A stretch of DNA of 64,000 nt from Liopterus haemorrhoidalis (lineage: Eukaryota; Arthropoda; Insecta; Coleoptera; Dytiscidae), in NCBI GenBank assembly GCA_963971575.1, contig OZ020618.1:4156501-4220500 (forward strand). The letters run 5' to 3'. Position numbers and translations under genes: made by a program. Under the pieces are notes generated by a model, which worked only from the letters and a program-made list of their open reading frames with translations, made no database searches and was not told the DNA's origin. Position 1 is the first letter of the stretch; each line of letters opens with the position of its first letter. Below are positions 1-8,905 of the stretch, in pieces.

Positions 1-409
1 TACCGAACACGCACACAACAAACCGTTCCGGGAAGCAGGTTACAGCAGGAAACTTATGTAGGCTATTAGAAATGGCCGTGGCAAATGTAGAACGTACACA
101 TTCAGTCACACCGGGAGATAGGATGGAACAGTAGTCACCAACCTTTCTGCTTTCATGATACACTTGGAGCTAATACTGATGGTATTTAACCGGCAAGCAG
201 TTGCAATTCTTTGGTCGCATCAGGCGCACATCCTTTTGAGGCTTGAGACCCTACTCCACCTCTCCAAGCACTCAAAACAAAATTAGCGTGTGAGCACTTT
301 AAAGAAAACAAAAAGCCCCTCAACAAAAAATGTGCCTGAGTCACAGTGAATTGATAATAACACATTATTTGAGGTTAGTCAGGTCTTGACAAGGGTCCAC
401 TAATCGCAA
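1..409. other. Unassigned left edge
   Basis: No coding region, RNA or repeat boundary recognised. Composition is less AT-rich than most of the window. Nothing supports a function. Confidence 0.4.
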
Positions 410-541
410 ACTTCAGCGACCTTTTGAGCCACGTCATACCAGAGACTAGTAGAGCTAAATACACACGGCTGCATCTCAAACCCTGGCGATATGCAGACGC
501 GGAATTTACGCCACATTCAGTGCCCGTATAATGCGGAGTGA
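410..541 (+). pseudogene. Degenerate relative of the unknown ORF at 1114-1434
   Basis: Read in the frame ending at the TGA of 539-541, this stretch carries RLVEL then CISNPGDMQ and LRHIQ. The unknown ORF at 1114-1434 ends with RAREL, IRIPNPGDMR and SHQIQ in the same order and spacing. The nucleotides behind CATCTCAAACCCTGGCGATA are nearly identical in both places. An in-frame TGA at 425-427 interrupts the frame, so this copy is broken. It suggests that the family was duplicated locally or is part of a repeated element. Confidence 0.45.
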
Positions 542-892
542 CTCGAGCAATACTGCTTTCTGCATCCAGATCAAAGAGGCAGAAGATCTGCAAGAATGGA
601 CTCGATGTCCTTTTGGTGGGAGGTTTGAATACCACCCAAAACATCAACTATCAGGACTACAAGCTTTATACCTTGACAGCTTACCTACAGCTTTCTAAGC
701 TCGGACAAAAGAGATCCATATACTTGGACTTCTTCTTAAGAGAGATATTCTTCTCAGCTGGACTTGAGAATTCGATTACAAACATCAGTTTGGTTTCAAT
801 ATTCAGGAGGGTTATGTCCGGTTTAGTGGCTGTCAGTAACCTCGAGGTGGGGTAGGAGCAGCACCGTAGCAATGGGGTAGCATTGGGGCATT
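542..892. other. Unassigned; one open frame of 106 codons
   Basis: A plus-strand frame is open over 538-855, but its product shows no motif I recognise and it overlaps the end of the degenerate copy at 410-541. It may belong to the same unidentified unit. No promoter or splice evidence is visible. Confidence 0.3.
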
Positions 893-1099
893 TTACAAGG
901 GCGCCATTGCGGGTGAAAACCTTTTTTTTTGCTCTTTACTTGAATTTGGGAAGTAAGGATCTTTTTTTACTCCACTTGAATTTGAGAGGTGAGGACCTTT
1001 TTTTTCTTGTTGTTTGCCTTCACTTGAATTTGGGAGAGGTGATGAGGTGAAGACTTTTTTTTGCTCTTCATTTGCTTTTGGGTAAGTAAATTTTATCAA
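893..1099. repeat. Minisatellite of about 45 bp, hAT-MITE related
   Basis: Four to five diverged tandem units of the type ACTTGAATTTGGGAGGTGAGG followed by a run of T. The same internal unit, in fewer copies, occurs in the hAT-type MITE pieces at 8761-8905 and 19860-20114. This stretch is therefore probably an expanded internal part of that MITE family. No terminal repeats were found here. Confidence 0.55.
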
Positions 1100-1113
1100 T
1101 TTACTTCATACCA

Positions 1114-1434
1114 ATGGTGCCGAAAACATTAAAACAAACAAACTGGGTAGAAGTAATTCCAATGAATGCGGCATTTGGAATTTTCAACCACCGATTCTAT
1201 GTCAAAAAAGGAACGTACAGTATAACCAGTATTTGGTCAGTACCATACGCAGAATTATTATTTAAAGGGGGAATGGTTGTAGACCCACTAGTACCATCCA
1301 GATTTGTGTTCGGTACAGACGAGATAACTCTTACCTTCACGGGAAGGGCGAGGGAGCTTTATCCCAGCAATATCCGCATCCCAAACCCTGGCGATATGCG
1401 ACTGATTGGCTCACACCAAATCCAGCGTGATTAA
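1114..1434 (+). CDS. Unrecognised 106-codon ORF
   Basis: An open frame from ATG 1114 to TAA 1432-1434. The start is the first ATG in the frame and lies just after the minisatellite. The product is not low complexity: it is rich in aromatic residues and beta-branched residues, with runs such as FGIFNHRFYV and IPNPGDMR, and shows no signal peptide or membrane segment. The G+C content looks higher than that of the surrounding DNA. A broken relative lies at 410-541, and the two share an ordered C-terminal block, which argues that the frame was once a real protein. I cannot assign a family. It could be an exon, an ORF of an unrecognised mobile element or an old viral insertion; the sequence does not choose between these. 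Confidence 0.35.
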   Translation: MVPKTLKQTNWVEVIPMNAAFGIFNHRFYVKKGTYSITSIWSVPYAELLFKGGMVVDPLVPSRFVFGTDEITLTFTGRARELYPSNIRIPNPGDMRLIGSHQIQRD

Positions 1435-1989
1435 CTTGAGATTAACAAAACCAGACTTATGTTACCATAAAGCTCCATTTAGACATCCAAATTAAACTGT
1501 AATCGGTTTTAATTTATTTGATTTTAATTCGCTTAAATTGCTGAGGTCTATTTTTTATGATTTTAATTTCCTATTTGTGGCGCTTCTGTTATCCAGGATC
1601 ATATGCTAAAAATGAAGTTCCAAGGACGAATTTTAAGTGGTTGATTTATCCTGTGCAAGTTGGAATTGTGTTCGATTCTGATGTAAAAACTGTATGTTTT
1701 CAAAAGAAAAGCGCATGGAAACTTGCAATTTTGTATCTAGATTGTCGTCGGGAAAACGTATTGCTTTTTCTTATCGAAAACAAACAAATAAAAATACAAA
1801 AACTAAAGCGAGACTGGACAATCTAGGTTTATTTTTAAAAATACAAAGAATATTCAATTTCATATATCCAATAAAAACAATATTGAATCAATAAGATTAA
1901 ATTTTAAATATTATTATTAAATATGTTTTTGCCACTGTCAATTGGAATTTATCTTGCTCTGGTGGTTTATTCACGAAACTCCACTACTG
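1435..1989. other. Unassigned AT-rich DNA
   Basis: No recognisable gene or repeat boundary. Short open frames at 1557-1826 and 1694-1894 have no known motif and are AT-biased. Confidence 0.4.
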
Positions 1990-2175
1990 GTGGAGTCCCA
2001 GTAATAGCTCTCCATGTTCTCGGATCTTTTCCTTAGGCAACTAAAGCCCACTAAAGATAAGTCGGAATCTATAAAATGGATGTAGCAAAACCATCGTAAT
2101 TAATTCAGCCATTCTTGGTTCAGTCAGGAAACATGTGGACGGGCATCATCGTGGAAAACAATATTTCTAATTAAA
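1990..2175 (-). pseudogene. Possible mariner-type transposase remnant
   Basis: On the minus strand the frame reads FHDDARPHVS, resembling the segment around the second catalytic Asp of mariner transposases (usually HDNARPH). Downstream the similarity is weak and broken by several stops. Supported by one motif only. Confidence 0.3.
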
Positions 2176-2210
2176 TCTGGTTCATCTAGGAGAATTGAAA
2201 TTTTTTTATG

Positions 2211-2292
2211 GCTTGAGATTTCAATGGATGCCTACGAATTGAGGGCTCTACATAGCGTTTTGACTATTTTTAGCATGTTGTCTGTCGTTCAG
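2211..2292 (-). repeat. Fragment of the (CAGA)n-bearing dispersed repeat
   Basis: Matches the segment next to the microsatellite in the copies at 35290-35570 and 55030-55281, including GTTTTGACTATTTTTAGCAT followed by GTCTGTC. Only this piece is recognisable here, and the microsatellite is reduced to two units. Confidence 0.55.
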
Positions 2293-3199
2293 TGGATTCA
2301 TTGAAAAATTGGCAATTCGTGTGATTTGTGCAGTACGTTTATTGTAGTACGCTGTCTGCAGCACATGCGGTGTTACCCAGTAAACGTTTATCCTAAAGAA
2401 GAATTACTAGAACTTGTTCAGCCTTATGCATGATAGACAATGATGGTATATAGGGGTGGTCTTTTCTTAAAATATACATTTGGTATGTACATACATTTTC
2501 GTTCCAAGAAATTTAAACAATTGTCACAATCTGTCACGTTTTAAGAACAATGGTTGATTTAATACAATATTCTTTCACTAAAAATTCATTAATCGTATGA
2601 ATTAAATTATATTGTATCTAACAATGGGTTTTAAAAATGAATCTTGCGTCATCTACGTGTCTTGCCAACGATTTAATATTTAATAATATGTTGATGGATT
2701 AACCAGAAGTATCCCTTTTCACTCTCCCAAGGGGGGATTGGATGTAAGAATAAGATGCTAGTTCTATTTTCATAGAAATACCAGGAGAAAAGCATTCAAC
2801 GGGGAAAAAGTTACAAAATTTGAAGCAACTTCTCCGTACAGTATTAGAACAGTGCTGTTTATTGCTTAATCGTCTACCTAGATATATTGTTAAATATAAT
2901 AAATGGCCAAGTAAATGACTAATTAGGCAAGTGAAATAAACTGATTGTAATCATCTATATAGTTCCCTTTATTGTGGTTTTTGGGGTTGTTTCATTCGTC
3001 TTTCTTTACTATTTTTGCTTCTTTGTCACTCTCTGGACTTTTGTTGGGATCGTTTCATTCGCTCCCTTCACTGTTTTCATTTCTCTATACTCGGTCATCT
3101 TCTTAATTTTTCAGTTGTTTTATTGTCTGTATGTTTTATTGTTTGATGTTTTATAGTCTTCGTAATTTTAAACAAATTACTTCATTTTTTGACCCATTA
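2293..3199. other. Unassigned AT-rich DNA
   Basis: No coding or RNA signal. The stretch 2970-3160 is strongly T-rich and gives hydrophobic but meaningless open frames. Confidence 0.4.
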
Positions 3200-3330
3200 A
3201 TGGCGCAATTCTGTGGCAAATCTATAAACTACAGACCATCGTATCTAAGGAGTTGTTTTATTTGTTGTTATAGACATTTTCTTATAGATTTTGTCTGTAA
3301 GCTTACAGATTTGCCACAGAATTGTACCAT
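3200..3330. mobile_element. Short MITE with about 25-bp inverted ends
   Basis: The left end TGGCGCAATTCTGTGGCAAA is matched in inverted orientation at 3305-3330, and the similarity continues through CTGTAA-like sequence towards the centre. The total is about 131 bp. A clean target duplication was not found, so the superfamily is not assigned. It abuts the Harbinger MITE that follows. Confidence 0.5.
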
Positions 3331-3332
3331 AA

Positions 3333-3953
3333 GGCCACGAACATACAGAAAGCCGGCTTTACTGGCAACAAGCGCTGATCTGCCGCAGTATCTTTCCATG
3401 TTTTTAAACAAACCGTACACGCTGTGTACTGGTCGGCGCCGGTCGGTGTCAGCTACCCGCTTACCGAAACGTTTAAGCAGTTTAAGCAGCTTGTTGTCAG
3501 CGCCGAAACAAAAAAATATTTTTAAAATCTTGCGTCATCTTCTTTTAATTGAGGAAAAAGGTGGTGGTATACCCCATATTTACGTCTCTCTTGGTTTATT
3601 GCATGTATACCTTGTCTTTTTGGTTCCATTTTTAAATATAGTGATTCTGTTAAAAACAGCTCAGCCAAAGATGAATCAGAACTCGCCATTTTCACTTATT
3701 TCAACATTGAGCCAATATACAAAATAGTAGCTATACACTTTCAAAACTAGTGTTCAATCTATGCTAGGCCGTTATAATTAAAAAATGTACGATAAATAGG
3801 AAAAAAATAAATAAAAACTTCAATATATAAGTTATGTCATCTGTGTCATATGCAATATCAGCGTTTAGCGTGTGCTCAACCAGTAACCCAGTATGCTTGT
3901 TTTCGGTACCGATTGTCAGCGCTGATTTACCAGCTTTCTGTATGTTCGCGGCC
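3333..3953 (-). mobile_element. PIF/Harbinger MITE, copy 1
   Basis: The ends are inverted copies of GGCCGCGAACATACAGAAAG (one mismatch at the left end), flanked by TAA at 3330-3332 and TAA at 3954-3956, the 3-bp duplication typical of PIF/Harbinger. At about 621 bp it keeps only the start of the transposase frame, on the minus strand. A second copy of similar length lies in opposite orientation at 20364-20990, and a 3' fragment lies at 4255-4397. Confidence 0.75.
3522..3689 (-). pseudogene. Harbinger-type transposase N-terminal fragment
   Basis: A 55-codon open frame starting MASSDSSL and ending with a TAA. It contains INQERRKYGVYHHLFPQLKE, which resembles the segment of PIF/Harbinger nucleases just before the DDE domain (a basic RR.YG.Y..L motif). 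The DDE domain itself is absent. It lies inside the MITE at 3333-3953. Copy 2 at 20636-20820 encodes the same block with a small deletion and an early stop. Confidence 0.6.
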
Positions 3954-4250
3954 TAACTAGGGATGGGAGTTGGTAGAAAATTAGACTACTCCCATCTTTC
4001 GACTCTAGAGTCGGTATTTTTGAAAACCGTCTCCGACCCCGACTCCAACTTTAACTCCAATTCTTGACCTTCACAACCAAAGATCATTCATTCACATCCA
4101 AAAGGCCCCAAATTAAATTTATTGGAGACACACGAGAATAAGAAATTTACCAAACAAGGAAAAACCCTTAATCAGATGATCGACTTGTCTACCTCCCCTC
4201 TCATAGGATTAACAATAAACAATATCACTTTTCAAAGAGGATACGTTCCT
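3954..4250. repeat. Unit shared with 19586-20363 in opposite orientation
   Basis: This stretch, beginning near AGGGATGGGAGTTGGTAGAA and ending near AAAGAGGATACGTTCCTAAG, reappears inverted at 19586-20363, also next to a Harbinger MITE. The distant copy is longer because a 255-bp hAT MITE and other sequence lie inside it. Both sites therefore carry the same composite block. Confidence 0.7.
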
Positions 4251-4254
4251 AAGT

Positions 4255-4397
4255 AATTCAATATATAGGTTATGTCATCTGTAAGTGTCATATGCAATAT
4301 CAGCGTTTAGCGTGTGCTCAACCAGTAACCCAGTATGCTTGTTTTCGGTACCGATAGTCAGCGCTGATTTACCAGCTTTCTGTATGTTCGCGGCCTA
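4255..4397 (-). mobile_element. PIF/Harbinger MITE fragment, copy 3
   Basis: Nearly identical to 3820-3953, including the terminal TTTCTGTATGTTCGCGGCC. Only this end is present. It is in the same orientation as copy 1 and separated from it by the shared unit at 3954-4250, so the arrangement looks like a partial tandem duplication. Confidence 0.7.
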
Positions 4398-4590
4398 TGA
4401 TAGCATGGGAACTTTATTAGTTCTCTCTTTTTCGAATTTTCCAGGTATAGAATTTTTCTCATCATCCTCAGGTTCTCAGGAAACTCCGTTGTATTTGAAC
4501 CTTTCAGGTCAACGGGATGTACGAAAAATAGCTTTGGAAGGACATGTTATTTTGATAGGCACTTTTTTTATTTCCAAATATTTTTTATTA

Positions 4591-5147
4591 CAGTCGATTC
4601 CGCTTAATTGGGACACATCGGGACTTAGACATTTGGGCCCAATTAAGCGGCTGCCCCAATTAAGGGAATTTCACATAAAATTAAACAATGCATATTTTTC
4701 TTTCAATAATTTTATTTTATAAACTCTTGGACAAAACTATAAATTACATATAAACAAAAAATATAAACTTTTAAGAAAAAATAATAATAAATTTCAAAAT
4801 AAAATAATAAATAGGTTCATACAGTGTAGTCTGTCTTTTGTTTTTGTAACATTGCACTTAAAAATCAGCACAGGTATTCAGTGCGGATGTAGGGCTCCCT
4901 TCATTTCCTTCCTGCATAAAATAACGCTGTAAGACGGCCATACATTTTTTTGCCTCCTGTTTGAGAATATGTGTAACATAATATGTACTGTGATCTTAAA
5001 TTTACTGTCCCAATTAAGCGGAATGTTGTCCCAATTAAACATGTAAATTTACTGTTGGTTCCTTGGTTTGGTTTCTGTTCTTCGAGATTTGGCCCAAATA
5101 AGCGGCTGCCCCAATTAAGCGGTGGACCAATTAAGCGGAATCGTCTG
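4591..5147. mobile_element. Tigger/pogo-type MITE rich in terminal motifs
   Basis: Starts with CAGTCGATTCCGCTTAATTG after TA (4589-4590) and ends with the inverted motif ATTAAGCGGAATCGTCTG before TA (5148-5149). CAGT/CAGA ends with a TA duplication are typical of pogo/Tigger elements. The motif CCAATTAAGCGG or a variant recurs several times in both orientations near both ends, as expected for repeated transposase binding sites. The interior is AT-rich and non-coding. No source transposase with these ends is visible in the window; the Tigger remnant at 26215 cannot be linked to it. Confidence 0.7.
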
Positions 5148-5696
5148 TATATAGATATGTAATTTTTTGTAATATATTTTGTTTATCATGTTATCTTTTT
5201 ATTGAATTCTTTGATCTCGTTGGTTCTTGGGTCTTTCTCTAATGAGATTTCAATTTGTTCTTTGTCGCGTAAAATATGTGTTGGTAGAAAGAGTGGAAAC
5301 TTAATTTAAAGAAAGTTATGCATTCCTTTTGTCTGATTATCATTCAAAGTAGCTCGCGATATGAGTTGAGCGTTGATAGCGTTCAGCTTCTCACAGCGGC
5401 GTGTCTCTGCTGTAGCTTAACACATGTCAGCGGCATACACCGCAATATTAATTTATCTTACTCTTCACTTCTCTTCGCTTCTTTTCACAATAAAGTAGAA
5501 ATGCAGACGACAATGCATACAAAATGAAGGAAAGAATTTTACAGTGACGGTCTTAAAAATTTTAACACCATGGGGTTAAAAACACTCTCTCTACCTACAA
5601 ATAACAGCAAACATTTTGTCTTTGGATTTTGTTTTTACATTTTTTGACATACTACCCACTAGTTTCCAAATGAGCAGTTTTTGTTTCTTTCAAGTA
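5148..5696. other. Unassigned
   Basis: No feature recognised. A short frame at 5318-5527 has no known motif. Confidence 0.4.
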
Positions 5697-6261
5697 ATGG
5701 GTGTTTTTTTTAGAGGTATAGAACTTTAAATTGCAATAAAACAACGATGGATTATTCGATTGACATGAATTTTTTTTTATTCGAAAGATAATCTTGTGGC
5801 ATTACATTTTAAATATGATTTCTGGCATATGACCGCCACGGCTGGCTCGGATGTAGTCCAATCTGGACGTCCAATTTTCGATGACTTTTTCCAACATTTG
5901 TGGCCGTATATCGGCAATAACACGGCGAATGTTGTCTTCCAAATGGTCAAGCGTTTGTGGCTTATCCGCATAGACCAATGACTTTACATAGCCCCACAGA
6001 AAGTAGTCCAGCGGTGTTAAATCACAAGATCTTGGAGGCCAATTCACAGGTCCAAAACGTGAAATTAGGCGGTCACCAAACGTGTCTTTCAATAAATCGA
6101 TTGTGGCACGAGCTGTGTGACATGTTGCGCCGTCTTGTTGGTATGATTTAATGTAATGCCACAAGATTATCTTTCGAATAAAAAAAAATTCATGTCAATC
6201 GAATAATCCATCGTTGTTTTATTGCAATTTAAAGTTCTATACCTCTAAAAAAAACACCCGT
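5697..6261 (-). mobile_element. DD41D-type Tc1/mariner deletion derivative, copy 1
   Basis: 565 bp with two inverted arms of 112 bp (5697-5808 and 6150-6261) starting AYGGGTGTTTTTTTTAGAGG, flanked by TA at 5695-5696 and 6262-6263. Between the arms lies only the C-terminal half of a transposase on the minus strand. Copy 2 at 55282-55846 has exactly the same length and internal deletion, in opposite orientation. The shared structure indicates one deletion derivative that later moved as a unit. Confidence 0.85.
5802..6161 (-). pseudogene. DD41D transposase C-terminal half
   Basis: An open frame that begins inside the terminal repeat without an ATG, then reads IKSYQQDGATCHTARATIDL, NWPPRSCDLTPLDYFLWG and ends IIFKM. 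The Asp in QQDG and the Asp in PLDYF are separated by 41 residues, the DD41D spacing known from rosa-like relatives of mariner. The N-terminal DNA-binding part and the first catalytic Asp are missing, so it cannot catalyse transposition. It differs from the copy at 55382-55741 by two adjacent residues (QD against HN). Confidence 0.75.
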
Positions 6262-6659
6262 TATAAATTTACTAAGCATATGCTGTGCCCTAAATCGTAG
6301 TTCGTAGTCATTGAAAATTGATTTCTACCTGTTTGAACCATTACTAAAAATTATTTATGACTTTTATATAAAGTAACACAGTATGGACAGATTGTCGAAA
6401 ATATGCTAGAAAATTTTAAGCGGCTCACATGGCATCAACATGTGAGCTTAAAAATTAACTTTATAGACATTTATTTGGATTTTTTCCGAAAATCTATCTG
6501 GATTTTTCCGAAAATCTTTGGACAGTAAGTGTGTAAATTGAGATTGGTTCCAGCAGGACCTAAGAGAGATGGAAAAAAGGTACTTTGGACGTTGGAATGT
6601 TTTGGGTTGTTCATTTTTTTTTTGCACCTTTTATTGAATAAAATATACATTCTAAAAAA
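6262..6659. other. Unassigned
   Basis: No gene recognised. The A/T-rich part from about 6600 is probably already outer sequence of the palindromic mariner that follows. Confidence 0.35.
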
Positions 6660-7083
6660 ATCTTTTATTATCAAATGTACTGTCCATTATTTTCTATCAC
6701 TTTGGACAAACGCTCAGGCAATTCCATAATGCCAATTCTCCAGAAGGTTCCGTCTTTGCTTTCGAAAAATCTGTAGAGGTGAATTTTGATATCGTCCAAA
6801 GATGCGAAATTTTTTCCATTAAGGGAATTTTGTAGAGAACGGAACAAATGGTAGTCGGAGCATATGGTCCAAACATCGCACCATCCGACCACCATTTGTT
6901 CTGCTTTCTACAAAATTCCTTTAACGGAAAAAATTTCGCATCTTTGGACGATATCAAAATTCACCTGGACAGATTTTTCGAGAGCAAAGACGGAACCTTC
7001 TGGAGAGATGTCATTATGAAATTGACTGAGCGTTTGTCCAAAGTGATAGAAAATAATGGACAGTACATTTGATAATAAAAGTT
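6660..7083. mobile_element. Two mariner 3' ends in head-to-head inversion
   Basis: Arms of roughly 200 bp (6660-6868 and 6880-7083) are inverted copies of one another. Each encodes the C-terminus of a mariner-type transposase, with YHLFRSLQNSLNGKNFASLD or the HHLFCFLQNSFNGKNF variant and the end SKVIENNGQYI. The right arm is on the plus strand and the left on the minus strand. The third catalytic Asp lies at SDHH/SDYH. No N-terminal half is present on either side. It is a non-coding foldback remnant. Confidence 0.7.
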
Positions 7084-7710
7084 TTTTATTGAATAAAAGA
7101 TAAAAAAAAAAAGAACGAGCTTATGTAACAACCGAATAATAATGATAGCAGATTACTTTTGAATGCTCTAACAGCCCAGTATAAAAAAATTTACAAGGAG
7201 AAATTTTTCATCAAAAAGATCTGCGACGGAAAATGAAAATTAAATGTTTGTTTTTCTTTGTGTCTGCTAATAAACAATATTTTGAAATATAATTTTGTAA
7301 TAATAGTATATATTTATATAATTAGTGTGGAAGAGTCCTTTGAACATGCACTGCAACCGAAAATGTTAATAATAAATTCAAAATAATTGGGTAAATTTTA
7401 TTAAATTATTCCCACATTTTTTGTATTTAGTACCAAAATTGCACATAAGATGGCAGACCAATATCCATTGTGAGATCGCCGTCGTTAGGGTTACAAATAA
7501 ACGTGGTAACGTATTCGTTTAAAATGGAAAAATTAGATTAGCTTTTCAAAAAAATACTGTTTCTGCAAAAATAATCTTATTACTCAAATTACTCAAAAAT
7601 ATTTTAAAATTTATTTATTTTGACTTAGCATCTATGGCCGTTAACCAGTAACCAGGATATCGGTTTTGATTTTTAATTATACATTTTAGTTAATACTACA
7701 AATACAAACA
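7084..7710. other. Unassigned AT-rich DNA
   Basis: No gene or repeat boundary recognised. The last 100 bases may be the body of the SINE-like unit at 7711-7793, which reads on the minus strand. Confidence 0.35.
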
Positions 7711-7793
7711 TCCCATCACCGGGATTCGAACGCGAGCCACCCTGGTTTTACAGTCAACACGCCAGTATATTAACCATTACACCATGGTGACCA
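7711..7793 (-). repeat. tRNA-like SINE head
   Basis: The minus strand reads TGGTGTAATGGTTAATATAC (A-box/D-arm-like) and later CGCGTTCGAATCCCGG (B-box/T-arm-like), with ends TCACC and GGTGA that can pair. The anticodon arm does not fold cleanly, so it is more likely a tRNA-derived SINE head or tRNA pseudogene than a working tRNA. It shares TGGTGTAATG and ATACTGGC with the head at 46326-46397. Confidence 0.55.
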
Positions 7794-8760
7794 ACTTCAA
7801 TATCAGTTATCAGATCTTAAACACATTTTAAAAGGGTATAAAATGTATTATTTTGACTGGCTAGGAAAGTAAAGAATTAGTTTTTTTTGCAGTAGAATTT
7901 TGTTGTCCCCGTCCATGTTGTTGAAAAAGCCATTTTCTCTTGTAGGGGATGTAATGAAAAATAGTTAGCAAACTGAAATATGGCCGGCACAATATGAGGA
8001 ACGTTGATGGACGATATACGTTCTTTGAATATTGAGCATCTCGTCTTTCTCCCGGGGATCAGAGAATCAGTCGGATCGTGTTTAGCATGTCATTCGACTT
8101 CTTGATCAACTCAGGGTCCGTAATACTCCGTTTAAAAATAACACAGAGAGAACACTGAAATGTCAATATATATAATGTTGGAGTAGAAATTGGATATATT
8201 ACTATTGTATTGGAGTAAACAGTGAGAGAGAGATGATAAGTTTGTTAAAGGTCTTCATCTGTGTCTTGTTAGAATTACAACTTCCCTTATCTCTCTCATG
8301 GCATTCCTCTTGATCTTGCTACTTCGTAACTAACTTTGACAGATGTATATGCTTACGCTCTGTTTGACTTCTTCATTTTTAATCACAATGCTTTGCTCAC
8401 AAAAATACACAACTCAAACAACAAGTCATACCCTGTAAAACTTATAGCATTTGGGGCTATTTGTATTCAAAACTTAGTATACAATGTTAACAAGAGATCT
8501 ATAAAAAACTTTATTCGATACGAACTAGCGGGGTGGAAATAAAAATTTGCTTATTCAAGATTATGATCAATTTTTGATGAACATTTGCTCTTGGCAATTT
8601 GTTCTGGCGATTATTGACTCATTATTGAAGTCAAAACAAAGTGTCATATTTCTTTCCACCCAAAATTTCCAGAACTCTTAGTTCACGATAGTTTATATGC
8701 CGATTGATCGACAGGAGACTGATAAAGAAATAAATATATCTATTAGATGAAGTATCCAGT
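7794..8760. other. Unassigned
   Basis: No recognisable gene. A 68-codon frame at 8336-8542 has no known motif. Confidence 0.4.
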
Positions 8761-8905
8761 CAGAGCCGCAGTAAGGGGGGGAGCGGAGGGGGCGACGGCC
8801 CCTAGCGCACTAAGGAAAAAGGCGCCGATGAGCTTGACCACATTGCGAAGGTGAGGACCTTTTTTTTGATCATTACTTGGATTTTGGGAGGTGAGGACCT
8901 TTTTT
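8761..8905. mobile_element. hAT-type MITE, left part
   Basis: Begins CAGAGCCGCAGTAAGG followed by a G-rich tract, as in the complete copy at 19860-20114, and continues into the 45-bp GGTGAGGACC unit. The right terminus is missing: sequence of the palindromic repeat family follows directly. Confidence 0.6.

Noticed and set aside
2974..3156. Hydrophobic 60-residue frame resembling a membrane protein
   Set aside because: T-rich low-complexity DNA yields Phe/Leu/Val by composition; no family match and no conserved start context.
3131..3727. 198-codon plus-strand frame
   Set aside because: It runs antisense across two MITEs, and the meaningful frame there is the Harbinger fragment on the minus strand.
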